Shown piece by piece: positions 42,218-51,273 of a stretch of DNA of 64,000 nt (positions within the stretch are counted from its first letter, which is position 1; each line of letters starts with the position of its first letter). The notes beneath the pieces are model-generated. The model saw only the letters and a program-made list of their open reading frames with translations, made no database searches and was not told where the DNA came from. Location of the stretch: contig NZ_CP083590.1 of assembly GCF_020099395.1 (NCBI RefSeq), positions 3,224,001-3,288,000 of the forward strand, read 5' to 3'. A program made the position numbers and the translations under genes. Source of the stretch: Streptomyces mobaraensis. GTDB lineage: Bacteria > Actinomycetota > Actinomycetes > Streptomycetales > Streptomycetaceae.

Positions 42218-42320
42218 ACCCCCCGTGCGGCCGCCCCCGCGGGCGTTCGCACGATCCGGTGCACCGCCGCGCCACGGGCCGGACGCACAGCGCGTCCGGC
42301 CCCGCAGACCGGAGAATTCC

Positions 42321-43358
42321 GTGAATGACAAGGACATAGCCAACCCGGCACCGGCCGGCCGGCCACCCGGCCAGGCCACCCCCGACCTGGTGGCGGCACA
42401 GCCCGCCCCCGCCCTTGGGGCCAGGACGACGAAGGCGACCAAGGCCACCGTCCGCCCCGGCGACCGGATCTTCCTCGGGCTCTCCCGGGGCTCCGGCGTC
42501 CTCCTCCTGGTGATCATGGCCGCCATCGCGGTCTTCCTCACCGTCCGCGCCGCCCACGCGCTCTCCGTCGACGAGGGCGACTTCCTCACCACGTTCGACT
42601 GGAAGGCCAACGCCGACCCGCCGGTCTTCGGCATCGCGGTCCTCGCCTTCGGCACCGTGGTCAGCTCGCTGATCGCGATGGTCCTCGCCGTCCCGGTGGC
42701 CGTCGGCATCGCGCTGTTCATCTCGCACTACGCGCCGCGCAGGCTGGCCGCGCCGCTGTCGTACGTCATCGACCTGCTGGCCGCCGTGCCGTCGATCGTG
42801 TACGGCCTGTGGGGCGCCCTGTTCCTCGTGCCGCACCTCGGCGGGCTCTACGGCTGGCTGGACGAGTACTTCGGCTGGACCGGCGTCCTCGCCTACCACG
42901 ACGGCGCCGCGCGCTCGCTGTTCACCATCGGCATCCTGCTGGCGATCATGATCCTGCCGATCGTCACCAGCGTCAGCCGCGAGGTCTTCCTCCAGGCGCC
43001 GAAGATGCACGAGGAGGCCGCGCTGGCCCTCGGCGCCACCCGCTGGGAGGTCATCAGGACCGCCGTCCTGCCCTTCGGCCGCTCCGGCGTCATCAGCGCC
43101 TCGATGCTCGGCCTCGGCCGCGCCCTCGGCGAGACGATGGCCGTCGCGACCGTCCTCTCCCCCAGCTTCCTGATCTCCACCAGCCTCCTCGACCCGGGCG
43201 GCGGCACCTTCGCCCAGAACATCGCGAGCAGCTTCAAGGAGTCCGGCGAGACCGGCAAGGACGCGCTCATCGCCTCCGGCCTCGTCCTGTTCCTCCTGAC
43301 CCTGCTGGTCAACGGCGCGGCCCGGATGATCATCGCCCGCCGCAAGGAGTTCTCGTGA
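42321..43358 (+). CDS. pstC: phosphate ABC permease PstC
   Basis: A 345-residue permease with an approximately 40-residue Pro/Ala-rich cytosolic N-terminus and six predicted helices. The EAA coupling loop MHEEAALALGATRWEVIRT and GRALGETMAVATVLSPSF are diagnostic of PstC. GTG start with GGAGAA upstream. It forms the membrane channel with PstA; its stop overlaps the pstA start (GTGA). Confidence 0.96.
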   Translation: MNDKDIANPAPAGRPPGQATPDLVAAQPAPALGARTTKATKATVRPGDRIFLGLSRGSGVLLLVIMAAIAVFLTVRAAHALSVDEGDFLTTFDWKANADPPVFGIAVLAFGTVVSSLIAMVLAVPVAVGIALFISHYAPRRLAAPLSYVIDLLAAVPSIVYGLWGALFLVPHLGGLYGWLDEYFGWTGVLAYHDGAARSLFTIGILLAIMILPIVTSVSREVFLQAPKMHEEAALALGATRWEVIRTAVLPFGRSGVISASMLGLGRALGETMAVATVLSPSFLISTSLLDPGGGTFAQNIASSFKESGETGKDALIASGLVLFLLTLLVNGAARMIIARRKEFS

Positions 43359-44437
43359 GCGACGTGACCATGAACCGTCCCGCGACCGCCGACGACGCGT
43401 CCCGGCCGGCCCCCGGCCTGCACCGGCCCCGGCTGCCGCGCTGGGCCCCCGCCGCCCTGGCCGCCCTCGCCCTCGCCGTCGGCTGCGGGATCGGCCTCGG
43501 CGCCGGGATGGACAGCAAGGTGCAGTGGGGCCTGATCGCCGCCGTGCTCTACGTCGGCCTGACCTACGGCTTCACGGCCCGCGTCGAGGGCCGCCGGCAG
43601 GCCAAGGACCGGCTCGCCACCAGCCTGGTCTGGATGTGCTTCCTGATCGCCGTCGTCCCGCTGGTCTCGCTGATCTGGGAGACGATCTCCCGCGGCTCCA
43701 AGGTCCTCGACGGCGGCTTCCTCTCGCACTCCATGGCCGGCGTGCTCACCATCCAGCCCGGCGGCGGCGTCTACCACGCCATCATCGGCACCCTGGAGCA
43801 GGTCGGCATCGCCACCGCCATCGCCGCTCCGGTGGGCCTGCTGACCGCCATCTACCTGGTGGAGTACGGCCGCGGCCGGCTCGCGCGGGCCGTGACGTTC
43901 TTCGTGGACGTGATGACCGGCGTCCCGTCGATCGTCGCCGGCCTGTTCATCCTCAGCTTCTGGATCATCATGCTCGACTTCGGCTACTCCGGCTTCGCCG
44001 GCGCGATGGCCCTGGCGATCCTGATGATGCCCGTGGTGGTCCGCTCCACCGAGGAGATGCTCAAGCTCGTCCCCAACGAGCTCCGCGAAGCCTCCCTCGC
44101 CCTGGGCGTGCCCAAGTGGCGGACGATCCTCAAGGTCGTCCTCCCGACGGCCATCGGCGGCATCGCCACCGGTGTCATGCTCGCCGTCGCCCGCGTCGCC
44201 GGCGAGTCCGCGCCCATCGTGCTGCTGGTCTTCGGCTCCCAGGTGATCAACAACAACCCGTTCGACGGGGCGCAGTCCTCGCTGCCGTACTACATCTACG
44301 AGCAGTGGGCGGCCGGAAACGACGCCAGCTACGACCGCGCCTGGGGCGCGGCCCTGGTGCTGATCGCCTTCGTCATGGTCCTCAACCTGGTGGCCCGCGG
44401 CATCGCCCGCTGGAAGGCCCCCAAGGCCGGTCGCTGA
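43355..44437 (+). CDS. pstA: phosphate ABC permease PstA
   Basis: A 360-residue permease. Two N-terminal helices (PAALAALALAVGCGIGLGAG and WGLIAAVLYVGLTYGF) precede the usual six; DVMTGVPSIVAGLFILSFWI and the EAA loop LREASLALGVPKWRTILKVV are typical of PstA. GTG start overlaps the pstC stop, giving translational coupling. The extra N-terminal helices are common in actinobacterial PstA. Confidence 0.96.
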   Translation: MSDVTMNRPATADDASRPAPGLHRPRLPRWAPAALAALALAVGCGIGLGAGMDSKVQWGLIAAVLYVGLTYGFTARVEGRRQAKDRLATSLVWMCFLIAVVPLVSLIWETISRGSKVLDGGFLSHSMAGVLTIQPGGGVYHAIIGTLEQVGIATAIAAPVGLLTAIYLVEYGRGRLARAVTFFVDVMTGVPSIVAGLFILSFWIIMLDFGYSGFAGAMALAILMMPVVVRSTEEMLKLVPNELREASLALGVPKWRTILKVVLPTAIGGIATGVMLAVARVAGESAPIVLLVFGSQVINNNPFDGAQSSLPYYIYEQWAAGNDASYDRAWGAALVLIAFVMVLNLVARGIARWKAPKAGR

Positions 44438-44470
44438 CCCGCCCCGCGTAAGAAAGCAGAAGTGATCATC

Positions 44471-45250
44471 ATGGCCAAGCGCATCGACGTCAGCGGCCTC
44501 TCCGCCTACTACGGCGCCCACAAGGCCATCGACGACATCTCGATGACCGTCGAACCCCGCTCCGTGACCGCCTTCATCGGCCCCTCCGGCTGCGGCAAGT
44601 CCACCTTCCTGCGCACCCTCAACCGGATGCACGAGGTCACCCCGGGCGGGCGCGTCGAGGGCAAGGTGATGCTGGACGACGAGAACCTCTACGGCTCCGG
44701 CGTCGACCCCGTCTCCGTCCGCCGCACGGTCGGCATGGTCTTCCAGCGCCCCAACCCCTTCCCGACCATGTCCATCTACGAGAACGTCGCCGCCGGCATC
44801 CGCCTCAACGGCGGCCGGATCCGCAAGTCCGAACTGGACGGCGTCGTCGAGAAGTCCCTCAAGGGCGCCAACCTCTGGAAAGAGGTCAAGGACCGCCTCA
44901 ACAAGCCCGGCGCCGGCCTCTCCGGCGGCCAGCAGCAGCGCCTCTGCATCGCCCGCGCCATCGCCGTCGAACCCCAGGTCCTGCTGATGGACGAGCCCTG
45001 CTCGGCCCTCGACCCGATCTCCACCCTCGCCATCGAGGACCTCATCGGCGAGCTGAAGGAACGGTTCACGATCGTCATCGTCACCCACAACATGCAGCAG
45101 GCGGCGCGCGTCTCCGACCGCACGGCCTTCTTCAACCTGGCGGGGGTGGGCCAGCCCGGCAAGCTCGTCGAGATCGACGACACGGAGCGGATCTTCTCCA
45201 ACCCGTCGGTGCAGGCGACGGAGGACTACATCTCGGGGCGCTTCGGGTAG
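44471..45250 (+). CDS. pstB: phosphate ABC ATPase PstB
   Basis: A 259-residue ATPase. Walker [11 protein letters not shown]-loop [17 protein letters not shown] (the PstB-specific RPNPFP), signature LSGGQQQR, Walker [14 protein letters not shown] and H-loop [13 protein letters not shown]. It energises PstCA and also takes part in PhoR signalling in other bacteria. ATG 44471 gives the family start [13 protein letters not shown] 44462 is 3 codons earlier. 33 nt after pstA. Confidence 0.97.
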   Translation: MAKRIDVSGLSAYYGAHKAIDDISMTVEPRSVTAFIGPSGCGKSTFLRTLNRMHEVTPGGRVEGKVMLDDENLYGSGVDPVSVRRTVGMVFQRPNPFPTMSIYENVAAGIRLNGGRIRKSELDGVVEKSLKGANLWKEVKDRLNKPGAGLSGGQQQRLCIARAIAVEPQVLLMDEPCSALDPISTLAIEDLIGELKERFTIVIVTHNMQQAARVSDRTAFFNLAGVGQPGKLVEIDDTERIFSNPSVQATEDYISGRFG

Positions 45251-45360
45251 GCCCTGACCTTCCAGCCCGTCCGGCGATTGAGGACAGCGCGCGCAGCGCG
45301 CTTCGGGGGTCCGGGGGCTTGCCCCCGGGAATCGGCGAAGGGGCGGGACCGGGGCACCCC
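45251..45360. repeat. dispersed 3'-end repeat, half-copy 5
   Basis: A single arm in the minus-strand orientation: CAGCCCGTCCGGCGATTGAGG, GCGCGCGCAGCGCGC, CGGGGGCTTGCCCCCG, then GGGCGGGACCGGGGCACC. It begins just after the pstB stop; the convergent pit gene also has its own terminator. Confidence 0.85.
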
Positions 45361-45411
45361 CCACCGACTCGCCCCGCGGCGCTGCATGGCGGTGCCGCCG
45401 CGGAGCGAAAA

Positions 45412-45444
45412 GGGCCCGCCCCCTGGGTGGCAGGGGGCGGGCCC
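45412..45444 (-). terminator. intrinsic terminator of the pit operon
   Basis: Perfect 14-bp stem (GGGCCCGCCCCCTG and its complement) with a 5-nt loop. Read on the minus strand it is followed by TTTT, the classical form, about 20 nt after the pit stop. Confidence 0.88.
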
Positions 45445-45464
45445 GATCCGTCAGACAGCCGAGG

Positions 45465-46463
45465 TCACCCGAAGGCGAGCTGCACGATCCAATAGCTGAA
45501 CGCGGCCACGATCGCCGCGGCCGGCATGGTGATGAACCATCCCATCACGATGTTCTTGGCGACACCCCACCGCACGGCCCGCGACCCCTTGGTCGAGCCC
45601 ACACCCATGATCGCGGAAGTGATCACATGCGTCGTCGAGATCGGCGCGTGGAACATGAACGAGGCCGTGTACATCACGGAGGCGGCCGTCGTCTCGGCGG
45701 CGAACCCCTGCGGCGGATCCAGCTCGATGATCCGCCGCCCGAGCGTCCGCATGATGCGCCAGCCACCCGCGTACGTCCCCAGCGACAGCGTGATCGCGCA
45801 GACCAGCTTGACCCAGAGCGGAATCGCGGCGTCCTTGTCCTGGACGTCCCCGATGACCAGGGCCATGACCACGATGCCCATGGTCTTCTGGGCGTCCTGC
45901 AGGCCGTGCCCCAGCGCCATGCCCGCCGCGGAGACGGTCTGGGCGATCCGGAAGCCCCGCTTGGCCTTGTGCGGGTTGGACTTCCGGAACATCCACATGA
46001 TCACGACCATCACCAGATAGCCGATGATCAGACCGACGAACGGCGAGAGGAACATCGGGACGACGACCTTCTCGACGACGCCCGACCAGATGACGGTCGT
46101 CCCGCCCGCGAGCGCCGCGCCCACCATGCCGCCGAACAGCGCGTGGCTGGACGACGACGGCAGACCGAAGTACCAGGTCACCAGGTTCCAGACGACCGCG
46201 CCGACCAGCGCGGCGAAGAGGATGCCCATCCCCTTGTCGCCGACCGGCGTCTCGATCAGGCCCTTGCTGACGGTCTTGGCGACGCCGCTGCCCAGGAAGG
46301 CACCGGCGAGGTTCATGACCGCGGCCATCGCCAGGGCCGCGCGCGGGGTCAGCGCCCGCGTGGAGACCGAGGTCGCGATGGCGTTCGCGGAGTCGTGAAA
46401 GCCGTTGGTATAGGTGAATCCGAGCGCGACCGCGATGGTCACGACAAGTGCGAACGTATCCAC
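45465..46463 (-). CDS. pit: low-affinity phosphate transporter (PiT family)
   Basis: A 332-residue PiT (InorgP_transporter) permease with about nine or ten helices and the duplicated signature GFTYTNGFHDSANAIATSVS and AAGMALGHGLQDAQKTMGIV. It imports metal-phosphate by proton symport. The start is 6 nt after the stop of the DUF47 gene, the standard partner, so the two form one operon, convergent to pst and closed by a terminator. Confidence 0.95.
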   Translation of the reverse strand: MDTFALVVTIAVALGFTYTNGFHDSANAIATSVSTRALTPRAALAMAAVMNLAGAFLGSGVAKTVSKGLIETPVGDKGMGILFAALVGAVVWNLVTWYFGLPSSSSHALFGGMVGAALAGGTTVIWSGVVEKVVVPMFLSPFVGLIIGYLVMVVIMWMFRKSNPHKAKRGFRIAQTVSAAGMALGHGLQDAQKTMGIVVMALVIGDVQDKDAAIPLWVKLVCAITLSLGTYAGGWRIMRTLGRRIIELDPPQGFAAETTAASVMYTASFMFHAPISTTHVITSAIMGVGSTKGSRAVRWGVAKNIVMGWFITMPAAAIVAAFSYWIVQLAFG

Positions 46464-46469
46464 CGGAGG

Positions 46470-47090
46470 TCAGGACTCCTTGACCGCGATGGTCTCGACC
46501 GTGTTCGCGACGTGCTCGAACGCGTCCGCCGCCTCTTCCAGCACGTCCACGACCTGCTTCAGCTTGAGCACCTCGATGGCGTCGTACTTGCCGTTGAAGA
46601 GGTGCGCGAGCAGCTTGCGGTGGATCTGGTCGGCCTGGTTCTCCAGGCGGTTGACCTCGATCCAGTACTCGGTGAGGTTGGTCATCGTGCGCAGGTTCGG
46701 CATGGCCTCGGCGGTGAGCTCGGCGGCTCGCGCGAGGACCTCGATCTGCTGCTCGACGCCCTTCGGCAGTTCCTCGATCTGGTAGAGGACGACCAGGTCG
46801 ACCGCCTCTTCCATGAAGTCCATGATGTCGTCGAGCGAGGACGCGAGGGCGTAGATGTCCTCGCGGTCGAACGGCGTGATGAACGAGGAGTTCAGCTGGT
46901 GGAAGATCGCGTGGGTCGCGTCGTCCCCGGCGTGCTCCGCTGCCCGCATCCGCTCGGCGATCTCGGCCCGGGCGGACGGCTCCGCACCGAGCAGTTCCAT
47001 CAGGAGCTTGGAGCCCGTGACGATGTTGTCCGCGGACGCGGCGAACATGTCGTAGAAGCTCGTCTCCCTGGGGGTCAGACGAAAGCGCAC
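46470..47090 (-). CDS. DUF47 / PhoU-like Pit accessory protein
   Basis: A 206-residue all-helical PhoU-like (DUF47) protein. FYDMFAASADNIVTGSKLLM, the metal-binding E(D)xxxD-type clusters in EHAGDDATHAIF and DIMDFMEEAVDLV, and VLEEAADAFEHVANTVE are typical. It tunes Pit activity in known cases. GTG start; TAGCAT near 47130 (minus strand) may be a -10. No GTTCACC box was seen upstream. Confidence 0.95.
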   Translation of the reverse strand: MRFRLTPRETSFYDMFAASADNIVTGSKLLMELLGAEPSARAEIAERMRAAEHAGDDATHAIFHQLNSSFITPFDREDIYALASSLDDIMDFMEEAVDLVVLYQIEELPKGVEQQIEVLARAAELTAEAMPNLRTMTNLTEYWIEVNRLENQADQIHRKLLAHLFNGKYDAIEVLKLKQVVDVLEEAADAFEHVANTVETIAVKES

Positions 47091-47248
47091 GTGGGATCCT
47101 CGGGGTGCAGCGGATTCGGTCTCGTTGATGCTAGGCGCATCATCCGGCCACAGCTAACTGGCATTCCCTCAGTGTCGCCCATCGGGCAGAGTGCACACCA
47201 AGCCGGTACCACCCTCTCCACGGCCGTACGCCGGGGATTTCGGTAACA

Positions 47249-47267
47249 TATACCCGGCAGGGGTATA
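47249..47267. promoter_or_regulatory. CsoR operator
   Basis: TATACCC-GGCAG-GGGTATA, a perfect 7-5-7 palindrome, matches the GC-flanked-by-TATA pattern of CsoR boxes. GGGGTATAAG follows 7 nt later and may hold a half-site and the -10. It lies 112-130 nt before csoR and implies copper-relieved autorepression. Confidence 0.85.
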
Positions 47268-47378
47268 CACATGGGGTATAAGCCGGACAGCCACACGGGA
47301 CGCGCCACGGCCCCGCCCCCGAACGGACGGCGACGCGCCGTCCGACGGCGCGGAACGCGCGGGACAACGGAGGACGCC

Positions 47379-47834
47379 ATGACCACCACGGGAACCACAG
47401 CGGCCGGCACCGGCGAACCGGCCGCGGCGTCCTGCCACGGCGGCCCCGCGCCCGCCGCGGAAGCCGCCGGGGCGGCTGGAGCCACCGGAGCCACCGGAAG
47501 CGACAATGCTCACAGCACCCAGAGCGCTCACAGCGGCGGTGCACACCACGGCCCCCACGGCTACAGCCACCAGAAGGACCAGCACCTCAAGCGACTGCGC
47601 AGGATCGAGGGCCAGATCCGGGGCCTCCAGCGCATGGTCGAGGAGGACGTCTACTGCATCGACATACTCACCCAGGTCTCCGCGGGCACCAAGGCGCTGC
47701 AGTCCTTCGCCCTCCAGCTCCTCCAGGAGCACCTGCGGCACTGCGTCGCGGACGCGGCGGTCAAGGGCGGCGACGAGATCGACGCCAAGGTCGCCGAGGC
47801 GACGGCGGCCATCGCACGGCTGCTGCGCTCCTGA
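47379..47834 (+). CDS. csoR: copper-sensing repressor CsoR
   Basis: A 151-residue CsoR/DUF156 repressor. The core RRIEGQIRGLQRMVEEDVYC (Cys93), EHLRHC (His118, Cys122) reproduces the Cys-His-Cys Cu(I) site with the exact 25 and 4 residue spacing of S. lividans CsoR. The first 65 residues form a Gly/Ala/His-rich extension (AHSTQSAHSGGAHHGPHGYS) with an extra Cys19; His-richness there is unusual. CGGAGG precedes the ATG. No copper ATPase or chaperone adjoins, so it regulates targets elsewhere besides itself. Confidence 0.94.
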   Translation: MTTTGTTAAGTGEPAAASCHGGPAPAAEAAGAAGATGATGSDNAHSTQSAHSGGAHHGPHGYSHQKDQHLKRLRRIEGQIRGLQRMVEEDVYCIDILTQVSAGTKALQSFALQLLQEHLRHCVADAAVKGGDEIDAKVAEATAAIARLLRS

Positions 47835-47900
47835 CCTGCCCCGGGCGCGGGGAGGAGCGTACGAAGCCGCCACCCCGCCCTCGATCGCCCGCGGTCGCCC

Positions 47901-48095
47901 TCAGCCGTCCGCGTCCCCCGGCGGAGCCGGCCGCCGGGACCGGGGCCGTACGACTCTGAGCACCTCGTCGATCCGGTCCGGGCTCAGCCGATCCTCGGCC
48001 GCACCCGTGGCGGCGATCATCAACTCGCCGTAGAGGTCGATCTCGATGAGGGCCACGGGGTCCGGACCGGGTGCCGAACCGCGCCGCGAAACCAC
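47901..48095 (-). CDS. small conserved-type hypothetical protein
   Basis: A 64-residue protein. VALIEIDLYGELMIAATGAAEDRLSPDRIDEVLRV looks like a compact folded core between a basic N-terminus and a Pro/Arg tail; I cannot name the family. Start GTG 48095 has GAGGAGGTGA upstream; GTG 48104 would add three residues. Third codon positions are strongly G/C and the sense is opposite to csoR. Confidence 0.7.
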   Translation of the reverse strand: MVSRRGSAPGPDPVALIEIDLYGELMIAATGAAEDRLSPDRIDEVLRVVRPRSRRPAPPGDADG

Positions 48096-48281
48096 GTGAT
48101 TCACCTCCTCGGGCCTTGCGTGTCTGGTACGGGAGCACTCGGGAGCGCTCACTCACTGGCCTCCGGCCGGGCGGGACCGGCCGGGCGTCTTACGAGGGTC
48201 CGGTTTCCAGATTAGTGATCGGTACACACGCCGCGCATGGCACAGAAGGACCATTTCCATGGCCAACCAGGCCCGGCTCCG

Positions 48282-49274
48282 CTATTTGCGGGGTGAGGCG
48301 ACCGTCCCCGCATAAATATCGGCGGGCGCCGGGAGACGGATGTCGGGCGCGAATCCGAACGAGGTGAGTTCGACCGTGGACACCACGGTCATCGGCGCAC
48401 CGGCGGCTGGGGCGGCCGTACGGCCCGGAGAGGTCCCGCCCTCCGCCCCTTTCCCCCGCTCCGTTTCCCCCCGCCGCGCTTTCCCCCGTTCCGCGTCCTC
48501 CCGGACGCTGAACCGGTAGCGCAGGACCCGCGCCCGGCCCGCGTCGTCGAGGAAGGCGTCGAAGTCCACGGCCCCCGAGGAGAACCCTTTCGCCGCCGCG
48601 GCCAGCGCCGCCCGGTCACGGGCCGGGGCCCGGCGCGCCGCCTCCGTCAGGTCGACCTTCCCCCGGCAATGCCGTACGGGGACGCCGTCCACGCCCTCGT
48701 CGCGCGCGCAGGTCACCTCCCGCGCGCCGCCGAGCAGTTCGGCCGCCGCGAGCGGGTCCGTCGCGCCGCTGGTGAGGAGGTCGCCGTCGGCGAGGGTGCC
48801 CGTTTCGAGGCGGACCCACTTGTCCGCGGGGACGCCCGCGCCCCGGTTCTTCATGTACAGCGCGCCCGGCGTGAACACCTCGGTGATCGGCCGGTGCTCG
48901 GCGTCCCCCCGGGCGTCCTCGGGCACCAGCACCGTCAGCCTCCCGGCCGGCCGCGCGAAGTCGTAGACCCCGGCGCCCCGGATCGTCAGCCGCGTCCCGC
49001 CGCTCTCCGTCTCCATGACGGTACGGACGCGGGCGCCGCCCGCCGCGGCCAGGGCCTCGCGCACCCCGCGCAGCGCGTCGGCCGCCCGCCCCGGCCGGGC
49101 CTCGTCGGCCGTCCGCACCGCCCGCAGCACCCCGCCGTGCCCGCCGCCGAGGGCGTCCCGCGCCTCCTCGCCCGGTTTGATTTCGGCGCAGCCGGTCACC
49201 AGCAGACCGAGGGCGAGGCCGCCCGCCACCGCCGTGGCCACCGCGGCCCCGCGTCCGTGCCCGTGCACCGCCAT
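48282..49274 (-). CDS. secreted lipoprotein (LppX/LprG-like architecture)
   Basis: A 330-residue lipoprotein: signal peptide and lipobox LLVTGC (Cys near residue 29), then a domain with alternating strands (ARVRTVMETESGGTRLTIRG, GAGVYDFARPAGRLTVLVPE, ALYMKNRGAGVPADKWVRLE, STVELTSFGFAPDIRLPAPA) reminiscent of LppX/LprG lipid-binding lipoproteins. A Cys pair (VTCARDEG, VRHCRGK) probably forms a disulfide. An Arg/Glu/Gly-rich insert lies near residue 265. GGGAG precedes the ATG. Ligand unknown. Confidence 0.85.
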   Translation of the reverse strand: MAVHGHGRGAAVATAVAGGLALGLLVTGCAEIKPGEEARDALGGGHGGVLRAVRTADEARPGRAADALRGVREALAAAGGARVRTVMETESGGTRLTIRGAGVYDFARPAGRLTVLVPEDARGDAEHRPITEVFTPGALYMKNRGAGVPADKWVRLETGTLADGDLLTSGATDPLAAAELLGGAREVTCARDEGVDGVPVRHCRGKVDLTEAARRAPARDRAALAAAAKGFSSGAVDFDAFLDDAGRARVLRYRFSVREDAERGKARRGETERGKGAEGGTSPGRTAAPAAGAPMTVVSTVELTSFGFAPDIRLPAPADIYAGTVASPRK

Positions 49275-49395
49275 GACCGTCAGCTCCCTGCCGCGCGCTG
49301 GTGGAACCTGTTCTCTTCCAACGACCGCGTCCGGGCCGCCGTCACGGTCGCGGAAGGCGGCGGACGGGGGCCGGTCCGGCCGGTAGCGTGGTGGT

Positions 49396-49599
49396 GTGTC
49401 CGAGACGCACCCAGCACAGCACCCCGCACAGCACTCCACGCGGCCCCCGGCCCCCGCCGCCGAACACCACGTCAGCACCGGCGAACGCGGCTCCTTCTGC
49501 TCCGCCCGCTGCACCTGCGGCTGGCTCGGCCCGGCGCGCCGGGCCCGTTCCCAGGCCCGCACCGACGCCGACGGACATCTGGCACAGACCGGCCACTGA
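49396..49599 (+). CDS. small Cys-containing hypothetical protein
   Basis: A 67-residue protein with a His/Pro-rich N-terminus and a C-terminal CSARCTCGWLGPARRARSQA segment, suggestive of a small zinc knuckle (three Cys, one His at HLAQTGH). GTG lies 6 nt after TAGCGT, so it is likely leaderless. Divergent from the lipoprotein gene. Function unknown. Confidence 0.65.
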   Translation: MSETHPAQHPAQHSTRPPAPAAEHHVSTGERGSFCSARCTCGWLGPARRARSQARTDADGHLAQTGH

Positions 49600-49702
49600 C
49601 CCCTTCGTCCCTCCCCCGGGAACCGTTCCCCCGCCCTGATCATCTGTTCCTTACGTCGGAACGGGGATCAGGGCACACGGGAACAACGGGGGCGAACGCA
49701 CC

Positions 49703-51271
49703 ATGGACAGGCGCACACTGCTGACGGCGGCGACAGGACTGACGGCGGCGGCCTGGGCGGCGCCCGCCCTCACGGGCGGCACGGCGACCGCGGCCCCGGC
49801 CGCCCCGGTCACCCCGGCGTCTCGTACCACCGCGCGCTCCGCCAAGGTGCGGGCGGCGGACTGGACGGCCCTGGGCAAGGGCCTCAAGGGCGGCATCGTG
49901 CGCCCCGACGACGCCGACTACGGCACCGCCCGGCAGCTCTACAACACCCGCTACGACGGACAGCGCCCGGCCGGCGTCGCCTACGTCGCGGGCACCCAGG
50001 ACATAGCCGCCTGCCTCTCCTTCGCCCGCCGCTTCTCCATACCGGTGTCCATACGCAACGGCGGCCACAGCTATGCGGGTTGGTCGAGCGGCGACGGGCG
50101 GCTCGTCCTCGACGTCTCGCGGCTGAGGACCATCCGCACCCCCACCTCGTCCTCGGCCGTCATCGGCGCCGGCGCCAAGCTCATCGACGTCTACACCGGC
50201 CTGGCGGCGAGCGGCGTCACCATCCCCGCGGGCTCCTGCCCCACGGTCGGCGTCTCCGGCCTCACCCTCGGCGGCGGCCACGGCGTCCTCTCCCGGGCGT
50301 ACGGCCTGACCTGCGACAGCCTCACCGGCGCCACCCTCGTCACCGCCGACGGCAAGACCGTCGAGTGCGACGCCCAGCGCAACCCCGACCTCTTCTGGGC
50401 CCTGCGCGGCGCCGGCAACGGCAACTTCGGCGTCGTCACCGAACTCCGCTTCCGCACCCGCCGGGTGGGCGACGGTGTGACCGGCTACGTCTCCTGGCCG
50501 TGGGCCAAGGCCGCCGACGTCCTCCGCGCCTGGCAGGAGTGGGGGCCGACCCAGCCGGACGAGATCTGGTCCGCCTGCGACCTGTCCGTCAGCCCCGGCC
50601 GCACCCCGCACATCGCCGTCGCCGCCTTCTCCCTCGGCACCAAGAGCGGCCTCGCCAACGCGCTCGACAAGCTGGCCGCCAAGGTCGGCGGCGGCAAGGC
50701 GAGCATCTCGGTGCGCAGCCGCCCGTACCTGGACAGCATGCGCCGCTACGCCGGCTGCGCCGACCTCACCCTCGCCCAGTCCCACCTCCCGGGCCGCACC
50801 CCCGGCCGCGACAAGGCCGGCAAGCTCGGCCGCGAGACGTACGCGGCGCGCTCCGACTTCTACGACCGCTCGCTCAGCGCGGCCGGCATCCGCACCCTCC
50901 TCGACCAGACGGAACGCTTCGGCCGCAAGGGCGGGGGCGGCGGCGGATCCATCCAGCTGACGGCACTCGGCGGCGCGGTCAACCGCGTCAAGCCGCTGGA
51001 CACGGCGTTCGTCCACCGCCGCTCGCGGTTCCTGGCCCAGTACCTCACCTCATGGGGTGCCTCGGCCTCCGGCGGCCCGCAGGTCGCCTGGCTGGACGGC
51101 GTCCACACGGCGATGCGCCGCTACGCGTCCGGCGCCGCCTACCAGAACTACGCGGACGCGGGTTTGAAGGACTGGCGCACGGCGTACTACGGCGACGCGG
51201 CGGACCGCCTGACGAAGCTGAAGCGGCAGTACGACCCGCAGCGGGTGTTCAGCTTCCCGCAGGCGCTGTAG
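49703..51271 (+). CDS. secreted bicovalent FAD oxidase (BBE-like)
   Basis: A 522-residue flavoprotein of the berberine-bridge-enzyme/glucooligosaccharide-oxidase family. N-terminal MDRRTLLTAATGL... is a likely Tat signal peptide ending at about residue 35. FAD would be bound to both His in RNGGHSYAG and Cys in PAGSCPTVGVSGLTLGGGHG, the bicovalent pattern. The C-terminal BBE element YQNYADAGLKDWRTAYYGDA is intact. Such enzymes oxidise sugars or alkaloid-like alcohols with O2. It ends at a strong bidirectional terminator. Confidence 0.93.
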   Translation: MDRRTLLTAATGLTAAAWAAPALTGGTATAAPAAPVTPASRTTARSAKVRAADWTALGKGLKGGIVRPDDADYGTARQLYNTRYDGQRPAGVAYVAGTQDIAACLSFARRFSIPVSIRNGGHSYAGWSSGDGRLVLDVSRLRTIRTPTSSSAVIGAGAKLIDVYTGLAASGVTIPAGSCPTVGVSGLTLGGGHGVLSRAYGLTCDSLTGATLVTADGKTVECDAQRNPDLFWALRGAGNGNFGVVTELRFRTRRVGDGVTGYVSWPWAKAADVLRAWQEWGPTQPDEIWSACDLSVSPGRTPHIAVAAFSLGTKSGLANALDKLAAKVGGGKASISVRSRPYLDSMRRYAGCADLTLAQSHLPGRTPGRDKAGKLGRETYAARSDFYDRSLSAAGIRTLLDQTERFGRKGGGGGGSIQLTALGGAVNRVKPLDTAFVHRRSRFLAQYLTSWGASASGGPQVAWLDGVHTAMRRYASGAAYQNYADAGLKDWRTAYYGDAADRLTKLKRQYDPQRVFSFPQAL

Positions 51272-51273
51272 CG

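Noticed and set aside
48259..48315. An 18-codon ORF with GAAGGA upstream
   Set aside because: Very short, overlaps the 3' end of the lipoprotein gene in antisense and shows no further support.
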